Source of the DNA: Chionis minor
Taxonomy: Eukaryota > Chordata > Aves > Charadriiformes > Chionididae
Assembly: GCA_013398295.1 (NCBI GenBank)
Contig: VZSF01008499.1
Span: 273,323 to 337,322, forward strand
DNA: 64,000 bases
Direction of reading: 5' to 3'
Part shown: in pieces, positions 54,701 to 64,000 of the stretch
How positions within the stretch are numbered: position 1 is the first letter of the stretch
Layout of the letters: every line of letters starts with the position of its first letter
Translations under genes and position numbers: made by a program
Notes under the pieces: generated by a model
Told to the model about the DNA's origin: nothing
What the model saw: the letters and a program-made list of their open reading frames with translations, nothing else
Databases searched by the model: none

Positions 54701-57700
54701 ACCTACTTTGGTACATAGTTCCTACATCTACCCTGAAAACCCTAACCAAGTAATTACACAGAGGAATCGGCAGAGATTTCACATCCAAGCATAGCCAGCC
54801 AGCACACAGGTCCTTAAAAACATCCCTTCTGCATTAGAGTGCATTACTAGTCACTGTAAATGCAGTTTGGACTTGTATGTGTTAGCTAGGATACAAATGT
54901 TTAATCTGCTGCACACTTGTATGTATATATAACATTATACACACAAATTTATAGAGTATAAAAGTACAAAAAGGTGGGAAGTATCTGCACATCTTCCGTT
55001 GCAATGCAAAATACAGCACTGCTGAACATGTTCTCCAGGCATGACGTAAATCTTTTGCAATTCGACATTCACCAGAGAAGAATGATTTCACCTAAGTGCC
55101 AATGAAATTAAAAAGCTCCTGATTTTGTACAGCTTCTTACAGAGGAGCCTCAAAGTGCTTAGAATTGATTGAATGGACTGTGATTTAGAAGTAGTATCTT
55201 AAAGATGTATTGCTCCTCCGAAAAGGAATGCCTTTTTACACAGATGAGTAAACTGCCTTCACAGACTGAGAGCAAGGATATTATTTTCTATCAAATTCTA
55301 TAAAACGTGAACTTTCTTCTACTATATCACCTTTGTAAACAAGGCTTAATTTTATATTTTCACCAGTGGCACATTTCAGCGTTCGGTGTTCAAGACTAGC
55401 TGCTGGCTAAATGCTAACAAGAACGAGTACTAAATGAGACGGAGAGGTGATGTGTGAAATCATGAGTAGCTGGGACCAATCATTCCCTCTGTCTCCACGT
55501 TCAAAGCAAAGGGGCAATTCCTCATGGAGCAGGTAGCTGATCGGCACACCCCTTGCCACAGTACATTGGGACTGACATTACTTGGGAAAAGCTGAGTGCC
55601 AGGAACATTTCACAGAAAAAAAAATCTATTTGGGGTTACAAATACATAGAAACTCTAACTTGCTCGGGGTGTCCTTGCGCTGAAAATGGTTGAACACTGA
55701 GAATCCAAGAGGGAAAGATTCACGCGTGTTTGCCCTGTTCTTACCCTCATCCAGGGCGTACGCTTTTAGCTTCTATTACAAAAAGGATATGGGGCTGGAT
55801 GGGATATCGATCCGAAAGAATACATACACAGGCTGTTACATGTAGCACCTGTGCCACGTGAGGTGTGTGTTATTTTTCCCCCAAGTTTTTTGTCAGCTGA
55901 TATCTGTGCCTCCGTACTGTTGATGCCTACAGCAGGATTTGGATAATCAGTTGGGCAGAGCGCCCCACTCCCCACTCCAGCAGTGTTTATATTACTTACT
56001 GCTTCCCACTGAACACGGAGTAGGGATCGCTCAGACAAACTCTACCATTAATGCGCTGCAGAACAAGTTTCTCCAAGCTATCTACACGCACATGGAAGCC
56101 CATAAAGCTTCTGACTGGGTTCTAAATCAAACTCATGCATTTTAAAAGCCAAATGCAGACACTGTAAATCATTGATGTTTTTTCAGCATGCAATTAGAAG
56201 CTTGTTTTCAAGAATGAATTGAGCAGCGAAGTAAAATAGAAGGGCTCATTTTGCAGTGTGTCAATCTGTTTGCATAGCAAACTGGAACTTAAGAGATTCC
56301 TTACTCATCTATTTCCCAATGCTTTAAAACCTTCCAGGAAAGATTAAGCCTTCTGCTGACCTAGCGATTTATGAAAATCTATACAGATAATAAACTGACA
56401 TTAATATTTGATAAATGAACAGACAGGCCATACCCATCCATTTACAGCTTATTAATAATTTGCTCGTGTGTATTATAAGACAACTGATAAAGTCAGCTCT
56501 TTGTATAAAAGCGAACACCAGAAAATCCACTATATTTCTGAATTGTAATTCCTTCCATCTAAAAAAGTAGTTCACAGTCGTTACTCCAGAAGGTCAGTGG
56601 CTATGAATGAGCACTCGCTGGACACTTAACTGAATGTTTATTCATTATGCTGCATAAAACTCTATAAACTGAGCAGCCCAGAGCATTCAAGGAGTCTATG
56701 TTGGCCGCTGGTGCTCCAAGTAGTCTTTTAGCTAGTATTTTAGTACAAAGATCTCTGCAATATAAAGTACATGATTAAGACTATTTAATATCATTACTCC
56801 TCTTCCACTGCCTCAAAGCTAGGGATACAACTAATTTCTCTAACAACACCACCTTTATCACGCACGTCTCTTTTCTCATCATAGCTGCGGACTGAAGTGC
56901 ACAATTTCTGACCTAGTCACACACAAGCTTTCAAACTTCCCCTCTTCCCAGACCCCGCTCGCTGACGTCAATTAAAAGACTCCCCTGAAAACTAGGAAAA
57001 AAAGGTCATTTTCTGCAGTAATTTAAAAAATGGTTTTTGTTCTTAAACTTTCATGTATTTTTAAATTCTCAAATAAAAGCCAAATGTTTCCATGTCAGTG
57101 TTTTTGATGTTTCAATGTTTCATATGTTCTCTAAGTGTTGTGTTTAGTTAGTAAACAGCTGTAGATTCAGTACATGGGCAGGGGGGAATTACTTCCGGGC
57201 ATTTGTTTTTTGCAGGTGTTGGACACTGAAAAGTTAACACTTGCCACATTTAAGAGTAACTACAAACTAAGAGCAGCAAAAGTCAAAGACTTTCATCTCC
57301 CATTTCTGCATTTGGTGTTGGATGCTGGCGCTGAAAGGACTGCATCAAGGAACAGATTCTCATCCTTATAAACATTCCAATTATTAAACGGAATGGTTTT
57401 CCTATTGTTAAAAAGCTAGAATGGTGCCATAATTAGAATTCTTAAGCAAAAGAATATGTAGAAATGCTATTCATTTAAAGTTACTTTAAAATAATGATAA
57501 AAATAATATATTTTGTTTTCTGATTTTCTTCATTTTTCTCCCTTCATGCAATCAGGTCGGGACTGCACCCAGCAGACTACTGCACAGATTCAGAGACACT
57601 TATTAACCTCTGAGCCCAGACCATCCATACTTCTAAAGCTGCATATTAATAGATTACAAAAAGTTGGGCATAGTCACGAAAAGTAATTTTATAGCCACAA

Positions 57701-60700
57701 AACTACTATAACCTACTAAGAATCTACTGAACAGTTTCTGGATTGCAAAGGGATATTTGTTGTGAAGTTAGAAAGAAATAATTGCTACAAAATCATATAC
57801 CTAACAGATAAGTGAAGACATGCTAACTGCTTTCAGACTCTGTAAAATAATAATATGAATTGGATGAACAAATAAATAGTTTTGCATTACAGTTATAGGT
57901 TAGATGATAAATTTATTTACTGTAACTATAGTTCAGTCTGGGATTTGGTCTTTCTGTTGTCAATTTTATTAGCTTTAAAACACAGTAGCATTACAGGTCA
58001 ACAAAAAAAAATCTGTCTTTTCTGCAGCTGACTTCTTTAAATTGGATGCAGTGAAAATTACACCTGAAAAGCTCAAGAAGCCGACAGGGGAATGCATGGC
58101 TTGATCTCTTTTACCTTCTTTTCATCTTACCTCTAATTAGGATGAGTTGCATTTTATAGCTCTTTGTAACTTATGTGAACCTAGTTTTCAGGCTTCATTT
58201 CTGCTTTCAGTAATTGCAGTGTGGACTAAATGATGCAGGAACAAAACCGTCAGAGAAAGGACTGTCCTTTTAGCTCCTTGCTTCAACGATCAGGGAAAGA
58301 AAAGGAAGAAAAATGCAGTCTGCGGCCAATGCTGCTACCTGCTCACCGGCTCAATGACAGATTACAGTCTCCTTCCCTCACAGCAGGGATGTATCCTCCA
58401 TCCCTTTTTGTCCTCCTAGTTTTCTTTTTCCTTTTGCAGAAGGCAGAGGAAAAATTAGGAAAATATGCATGTTAAAATGTCTTTTTTAGAACTGTCTCAT
58501 TGTGTAAGTAACTCTTGGAAATACGTATTTCAGGTAAGAATAAACAACTTCTCTCAAATATACTAAGCACTTAAAAAAAATCCTCAAAACCCACGCAGCC
58601 TTCTTACGTATGTTATACCTTTAAATATTACTTTCTAAAAACCCACAGGTTTATTATTGCATAATTTCTTATATACCTACTTTAGCTTTAAGAACTTCAA
58701 ACACAATCTTTCTTTGCTGTCATTGCATTTATAACCTCCCCACAATGTCAGCATCAGAAAGTCTGTTATTTTTAAATAAAAGGAACTGAGGACCTCTAAC
58801 CAGTGAGTTAAAACAGCCTCCTTAATGGACCAGAAAAGCACAAGTTGTCATAACAGTGGAATGCATACGGGTCTTTATCATTTGACAGATAACATATGTT
58901 TTTTCTCTTCCTCTAGTCTGTCAGAGATTACTCGAAAGCCAATAAACATGTATTTTCTAATAAACCATAAAAGAAAATAAATTCAGTAAAAAAATACTGA
59001 CGTGACTGTCACTAATTCATGACAATTAATGCTCTCTTCAAGATGCAATTACAGGTACATAATTCATTATACTTCATAAGAACACATGTGCAGTATGAAG
59101 TGAACAACATTTATGCCACAGAGTACCTGACAAGCTACAGCATACACCAGCAGTGGAAGCAAGTTTAACCTACGAGCCCCAAACATATACAGAATGTACT
59201 ATGCTGTATAACACAAAATAAACACCTTCATTAAGTTCAAAATACAAATTCAGCTAAGAGCTGCCACGGTTACCAAATCTCTTTCTAACTATAAGCTCTG
59301 CACAGCCCAGTAAAGGAGAAATACTCTTTATGCAGCAGTCCCTGGAAGATATGAAACAGAACGGGGTGTTTCTACTCCACCACGGTAAAAGGTACAACAG
59401 AAGAAAAACTTGGTGCCAACCTGATGTGCTGAACTGTTTCCCTTTAGATCAAGCTTTAGCCTGCTCTGTGCATGCTGGAGAGAAATACATCGCCACTTCA
59501 GCTAGAAGACTGAAAATCCTGACAAACCTGGCAACTCAAGTTCTATAATTTGTAGACATACCATACTAAAGAGAACTGCAAGAATGAGTATTGAGAAACA
59601 CTGCAATCATCTAAAAAAGCTTGAAAATAAAATTTGTAATCAGAATTAAACCTACATTGGCAAGGCAGGTCTACGGCAAAGCTTTATTCCTTAATTAATT
59701 CACAGGATTAAGAGAATGGCTCAGAAGAGAGATACTTGACACACTCCTCACTCTTAGGCCACAGAGGCACAATCAGCACCGAGGTATACATCATCAGATG
59801 CTAAATCCACCTAAAATTGCCAAGCTGACACCAAGGAGTGCAGACACAGGACATAATCATCACCATCACTCAACAGTCCACAGGCATTTGTAATCACATC
59901 GGTCCTTGAGAATGGGATGAAAGGTATAGTAAGAAAAACAGGAGAAAGCCCAAGGTGTTCTCACTCATTCCTCTATCTTATCCCCTTCCTATGTCATGAT
60001 GAAGATCTTCAGGAAACTGATTCATATAATGCTGAAAGTTCATCATAATAACTGAATAAGAAATGTCATCCATAAAGAGGGCTTGCGCTGCTTCCACTTT
60101 TGTTACTGCAAATTGCCTTGGTCTACAATTGTTCTTCAACTGTGTTCACCTTTTCCTCCCTGTGCCTGTATCTTTTTTTGTTTTACTTCTTTTTAATCAT
60201 TCCACCAGTAAAGCTCAAATTCTAACAAAAGTGTGTCTATAACAATAGCTAATAAACCAGAAGTTCAGTATTCAAAAATGGACACAAATGTGATAAATGC
60301 TGTTAACGTCTTCAAAAATCTACTTCTGTGTTTCACTGCATTCCTTTGCTCTACTTTCTAATGTCCAACAACCCATGACTTTCCCATTGATTTTCCCTTT
60401 TCTTCATTTAGACTTTCTCCCCTTTGTCCGCTTGGATTTCTGATCTCCACCTGCGATACTTTCCTCAGTGATGCAATCATTACATTGCCACATTTCTTTC
60501 TTATATTAGCTGATGCAAACAAATTCCACTTATTTTTCAGGATGCAGATTCTCCCTTACCAGTCAATCTGCACTGCAAGGGAGAGCCTTTTATCAACCCA
60601 GAAAAGCCGATACATATGCCTGGAATAAAGCAGTGTTTCCAGAAGCAGCTGAAAACTATGTCTTCTAAGTGCACAGCTAATTCTTCTAGGCAGTGAATCC

Positions 60701-61959
60701 CTATAGAGTAGGAGAAACCAGTAAAAAACAGACCTGTATGCAAGTTGATCCACTTCATAAATCTAGATTTCTGGAGAGCAGGGGGGGAATGAAGATAACC
60801 TAAATAATAATCACGACAGGAGTAAAAGATGTCCCAGATGGAAAGAAATCTCCTATTGCCAACATGCAGTCAAGAACACAAGGGAGTAAATTGCCCAGTA
60901 TTTAGTGGCCGGGAAGAGCTACAGCAAAGCACTAGGGCAGAAAGCCCTAGACACACGATCTATAAAGCGACGATTCATCACCCCTTGATCCCCACACAAA
61001 TGCTACTTATGAACAAGACTTCAGTGACACACTACTGCAAGAGCACCTCTGCTTGCAGAGGGGAAATACTGGAAGGCTTAGAAGACTTCTAGCTACTATG
61101 ATTGTGATCTGAACGTAAAACAGAGCACAAATGTTTATCACAAATGTGTGATCAACAGCCTTAGTCCTCCTCTGCAGCCCCCCAGATTTGTGGAGCAGGG
61201 GAAGGTGAGCAACAGGAGTAGCCTCCTTCAGGGCCTTGGTTCATTTCCAGTTCTCCAGGAGCAGCAACAACAGACCAGGGTCACCTCCTTTTCCTGTTTA
61301 GCTTTGAAGTTCAAGAACTCAGTTACAGACAGGACTCATACCACAGGCCCTGAAAAATGGCTTGGCCAAACCAAAAACTGTTTTCTTATCACTCGCTGCA
61401 ACTCCTGGAGCAACATAAATGAAGCCGCCTGCTTCACAATGGCTTTTCTTGCTCACAATGGCTGGTTAGAAGGAAAACGGGGGGAAAGGTATGAGGATAA
61501 CTTTAAAAAGCGGGTATGTTCAAAGCTTAAGCCTACTACACAGTGCAGTATGAAACTTGGCTGATAATCCAAGATTAACTCGCAAGCAGAAACACCAGCT
61601 TCCTTCCCTGGCAGTTCATGGCATGCTCATCCACTATTCCTCCTACACACACCTCTCATGCCTCATTCTTGTTCACTTTTGGCTTCAATATCCAGGCTTG
61701 GGATACGGAAGACCTAACTATTTGTTTCTGCTCTCAGAACACGATTATGGCAGCACAGTGATGCTGTTAAAATTCAGTACACCATGGACGATATCCACAG
61801 TACGTGACACCTTTGACCTGCTAGAAAATCCACACTATATCAAAAACCTACAAGAAAAAAAATAATAAAACCCCAAGCGCAGGTTACTTTCTTTACAGCG
61901 CCGCAGGAATCCTTCAGGATGCTTCTGTTTGATTAAATCAAAAGCAAAAACTCGCTATT

Positions 61960-62215
61960 CACGGCCACCAACCACAGTACCAGCCGCCTGTCCCGCCCGC
62001 TGCCTTTCAGCACCACGGACGCCGGCGCCGCGCCACGCCCACGGCCACGCCCACGGCCACGCCCGCAGGGGCCGGGGCTGCCCTGAGGCCTCTCCCTCCT
62101 CCCCACGAGAAGGTGACACTTCTGAAATTATTTTCTGCTGGGCTTTCCTGGGGCCACCGGGTTGCAGGACACCCTCTTCTCTGCCCACCCGGGGATGGAG
62201 GCAAAAGAAAGGGCA
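61960..62215. promoter_or_regulatory. GC/CpG-rich islet, candidate regulatory element
   Basis: GC content rises sharply compared with the AT-rich intron to the left. CpG is frequent, especially at 61990-62085, where GACGCCGGCGCCGCGCC is followed by a 12-bp tandem repeat. It lies about 1.8 kb downstream (in gene direction) of the putative donor at the window end, so it may be part of the promoter-associated CpG region or an intronic enhancer. The opposing open frames at 61929-62219 and 61955-62248 both span the GC-rich DNA and are likely artefacts of low stop-codon density. Confidence 0.55.
62033..62068 (+). repeat. 12-bp tandem repeat carrying three CCACGCCC boxes
   Basis: The unit CCACGCCCACGG occurs at 62033-62044 and 62045-62056, and a third copy ending in GCAG occurs at 62057-62068. 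Each unit contains CCACGCCC (62033-62040, 62045-62052, 62057-62064). Its reverse complement, GGGCGTGG, matches the consensus bound by KLF/Sp zinc-finger factors. Spacing is 12 bp, slightly more than one helical turn. Factor binding is inferred only. Confidence 0.85.
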
Positions 62216-62347
62216 GTGATGGGATTTTCTTCCCGGTTTGGGATACAAAATTAAAAGCTCCGTGAGCCCAACTTTCCCAAACTTTTCATAGATTGATTTT
62301 TATCAGAGCTGTGCAAATTGTGTGCCGTTTGAGCTCAGAGTGCAATT

Positions 62348-62391
62348 AAAAAAAAACCAACCAAAAACCACCAAAACAAAACCCAAAAAAA
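62348..62391 (+). repeat. A-rich tract with CCAA/CCAAA units
   Basis: Low-complexity A/C sequence: AAAAAAAACCAACCAAAAAC is followed by ACCACCAAAACAAAACCC and more A. It lies between the two GC-rich islets. No function is implied. Confidence 0.8.
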
Positions 62392-63288
62392 CTGTGGGGA
62401 AAATGCTTTTTGTTCAAGTCAAGGATTTTTAGATCCAAAACATCGTCGATGACTCCTGATTTAGAAAAAAATGAAGAAATTAAGTAGGCCACCCGGAAAT
62501 AAAAACAGAATGATTTTTCTTCAAAAGTACTGAGAAAATACACTGCAACTCTCCCTAGGTCTCCTCTTTAAGCACGGTTTTCCCTCAAATTCATCTAAGT
62601 TTGTGCACAAACTCTGAAACACTTGTACCTTTGCCTATGATCAACTGCTACAAATTTCTGACCCATGGGAAAGCCTTTGCTGCATTCACAGCTATAAATT
62701 CTGACACATCCTTCCAAGCGAAAAGCGCCAGGGCTACCTGGTAGCTCTTGGCCCTGCAGAGCCTCCATTCAACCTCACCTGCAAAGAATAAAGGGGGCTT
62801 TGATGGACAAGCAGAACATCTTTTTCCATTAGCATTAATCAGTTCCTGTGAAGGCAGAGTGAATTGATTCCCTTCATTAGCAGAGCGCTCCGGGAATATT
62901 ACAAAGCCCCAGAAGAGCTTTTTAATTTCAGGTCCCTCTGTGTTACACTGTCTGGCCGCCTCTCTGCTGTCGCGTGGGTCACACCTACCCTCAGAGGTGG
63001 CTCTTACCCATTTTATTCTGAGGACCATCTCCAGCCCTCCAAAGTATTACAGGCAGTTTAACTCCCCCTGGGATTTAGCCAGAGCGGATACCCGATTCTC
63101 TCTTAAGATCCGAGCGTCTGTGCTTATTATCATCCTCGTTTGAGCGCCACAGGACTAATTTATTTTCTAATGCTTGGGAAAACTGTACTTTTTTACAAGA
63201 CTCTGGTGTCTGAATTAGTGAAAATATTTACTTTACAGCCAGCTATGGCGTATGGGTTTGAAGGTCTCAGTGTTTTCGGGTTAGCTAG
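62392..63288. other. Promoter-proximal intronic DNA between the GC islets
   Basis: The base composition is mixed and rises towards the right. The stretch around 62850-62935, with TTCATTAGCAGAGCGC and TTTTTAATTTCA motifs, looks less random than its surroundings and might be conserved, but this is only an impression. The open frames at 62648-63028 and 62864-63143 overlap on opposite strands without recognisable domains. Confidence 0.4.
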
Positions 63289-63308
63289 GCGCAGGGATGC
63301 GCAGGGAT
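63289..63308 (+). repeat. 10-bp tandem duplication
   Basis: GCGCAGGGAT occurs twice head to tail, at 63289-63298 and 63299-63308. It is a very short slippage-type duplication at the edge of the CpG island. Confidence 0.92.
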
Positions 63309-63399
63309 GGGGAGGAGTGAGCCGGGTGCTTGACCCACGCTGGCCAACAGAGTTATCTCGTACTATAAACCGCACATTCAAGAAAGTTTGCTGCAAAGC

Positions 63400-64000
63400 T
63401 TTCTCCCCCTTGATGGCGGCGATCCCGAGGACTTCTTGCCCCGGTGCTGGACCCCCAAGCCCTTCCCTTCATCCCGAAGCCGTAGCGCTCGCAGTGCCCG
63501 ACATTTGCTGTCCGCTGCTGGGAGCGCACGGCTTCCCGCTGATATAGTTGGCCGAGTATAATCCTTGTACAGTCTGTATTGGTACCAGGATCAACATTGG
63601 TTCTTTAGCGTTAGTACTGTTAATTACCTAGTCTTACCCTATGAAATGTTTATATGTCAGCCCTCGGGTGTCCTTGTTTTCTTCCCGATTCCTCTTCCCG
63701 GGTGGGGAGAGCTCACGGGGCAAGAGATGAGCTGCCTCAATGGCAATAAACCGCTGCGGGTGAGAGCTACTCGCGCCACCGGTTTCGCGGGACAAGGGCG
63801 GGCTCTGTTTTTAGGGCCACCCGCGTCACCCGCAGCCTCGGGAACGCGCCCCCTGAGGCAGCCGCGTCCCCGCCAGGCGCGCAGCGGCCCGGTGTGTGTG
63901 TAGGGGGAGATGTCACCACGCCCCGCGTTTCGTGGCGGCGCGGCGCGGGGGCCGCCGGAGCCGCGGGCCCGGCCCTCGGCCGCGGGGCGCCGTCTCACCT
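63400..64000 (-). promoter_or_regulatory. CpG island at the window end, probably marking the 5' exon/promoter region of the cadherin gene
   Basis: GC and CpG density rise from about 63400 and become extreme at 63760-64000, with runs such as GGCGGCGCGGCGCGGGGGCC. Vertebrate CpG islands of this kind cover promoters and first exons. The island also contains the strong minus-strand donor at the very end of the window. The simplest reading is that a GC-rich 5' exon of the cadherin gene starts just outside the window and that this is the beginning of its first long intron. A separate divergent gene cannot be excluded. The open frames here on both strands are a consequence of few AT-rich stop codons. 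Confidence 0.65.
63993..64000 (-). other. Putative 5' splice donor and last two bases of an upstream exon
   Basis: The final bases read AG|GTGAGA on the minus strand: 64000-63999 would be the end of an exon and 63998-63993 the intron start. This is a near-perfect donor consensus inside a CpG island. The next recognised acceptor on this strand, at 16760, belongs to an exon that opens in phase 0, so the upstream exon would need to end in a complete codon of the form nAG. The exon itself is not in the window, so its identity cannot be confirmed. Confidence 0.5.

Larger units (their letters stand above)
28977..61950. other. Intronic DNA, about 33 kb, mostly unique
   Basis: I see no recognisable coding exon, CR1 copy or RNA gene here by eye. 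Listed separately are the hairpin at 30018-30050 and the A-rich tracts at 46482-46506, 49436-49450 and 51664-51700. The open frames at 30275-30661 (128 codons), 31958-32422 (154 codons, the longest in the window), 47732-48118 (128 codons) and 61148-61564 (138 codons) have no recognised domain, no signal peptide and no repeat structure. I treat them as chance. Old diverged repeats are probably present but not identifiable without a library search. Confidence 0.5.
16760..63998 (-). other. Very long intron (about 47 kb) upstream of the first visible cadherin exon
   Basis: No coding exon can be recognised between the acceptor at 16760-16762 and the GTGAGA donor at 63998-63993 (minus strand). If both belong to the same transcript, this is one intron of about 47 kb. 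Large first introns are usual for Dachsous and FAT genes. The donor's exon would have to end in phase 0. Its two visible bases, AG, fit a CAG glutamine codon, and a Q just before VKATDAD would be typical of cadherin repeats. Short exons could still be hidden because they cannot be excluded by eye. Contents are listed separately: two CR1 pieces, short tandem duplications, a hairpin, poly(A) and GT tracts, and GC-rich DNA at the end. Confidence 0.6.

Noticed and set aside
61148..61564. Open frame of 138 codons, followed closely by one of 102 codons (61557-61865)
   Set aside because: Neither shows a known motif, and they are not joined by recognisable splice sites. They are treated as chance frames in intronic DNA.
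61929..62248. Overlapping opposite-strand open frames with an HGHAHGHA repeat or its reverse
   Set aside because: The peptide repeat is only the translation of a 12-bp DNA tandem repeat in GC-rich sequence. No gene is supported.
63657..63998. Minus-strand open frame of 113 codons at the window end, possible first exon
   Set aside because: It begins inside what looks like the intron, right after a strong donor, is Arg/Gly/Pro-rich from GC-rich DNA and lacks a signal peptide.
1..64000. CRISPR arrays, operons, prophage or other prokaryote-style systems
   Set aside because: The sequence is vertebrate intronic DNA with spliced exons and CR1 LINEs. No regular spacer-repeat array or densely packed genes exist.

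Overview
The window is vertebrate nuclear DNA, almost certainly from a bird. It is AT-rich and gene-poor with low repeat density. Most recognisable interspersed repeats are CR1-type LINEs, three of them carrying the avian 3' terminus with tandem ATTCTAT-like octamers. No prokaryotic features, operons, CRISPR arrays or long open reading frames occur. The longest open frames (up to 154 codons) look like chance frames in intronic DNA.

One protein-coding gene explains the layout, and it lies on the minus strand. Two internal exons encode consecutive parts of extracellular cadherin repeats: 16759 to 16568 (64 codons, phase 0 to 0) and 4975 to 4744 (232 nt, phase 0 to 1). They join in frame across a canonical splice pair and rebuild the end of one cadherin repeat, the DINDN linker and most of the next repeat. 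The style fits a giant Dachsous/FAT-class cadherin. By elimination against remembered FAT1, FAT4 and CDH23 sequence, and because the introns are very long, DCHS2 (protocadherin-23) is the best guess. This is not proven.

Region by region: 1-4743 is the start of the next downstream intron and carries a truncated LTR-like avian repeat at 1 to about 588. 4744-4975 is an exon. 4976-16567 is an 11.6-kb intron with a TG/TA microsatellite, a short CR1 end and a 1.3-kb CR1 that kept its endonuclease part but lost its reverse transcriptase. 16568-16759 is an exon. 16760-63998 is apparently one intron of about 47 kb with two more CR1 pieces, several short tandem duplications, a perfect 12-bp hairpin, poly(A) and GT-rich tracts, and a GC/CpG-rich end. 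The last bases of the window read, on the minus strand, AG|GTGAGA. This is a strong splice donor, so the preceding exon probably lies just beyond position 64000, inside a CpG island.

I found no previously undescribed biological system. The most useful leads are the promoter-proximal GC-rich segment with three tandem KLF/Sp-like boxes, the perfect hairpin at 30018-30050, the weak donor of the second exon and a few candidate conserved non-coding segments. All need a comparative alignment that cannot be done here.
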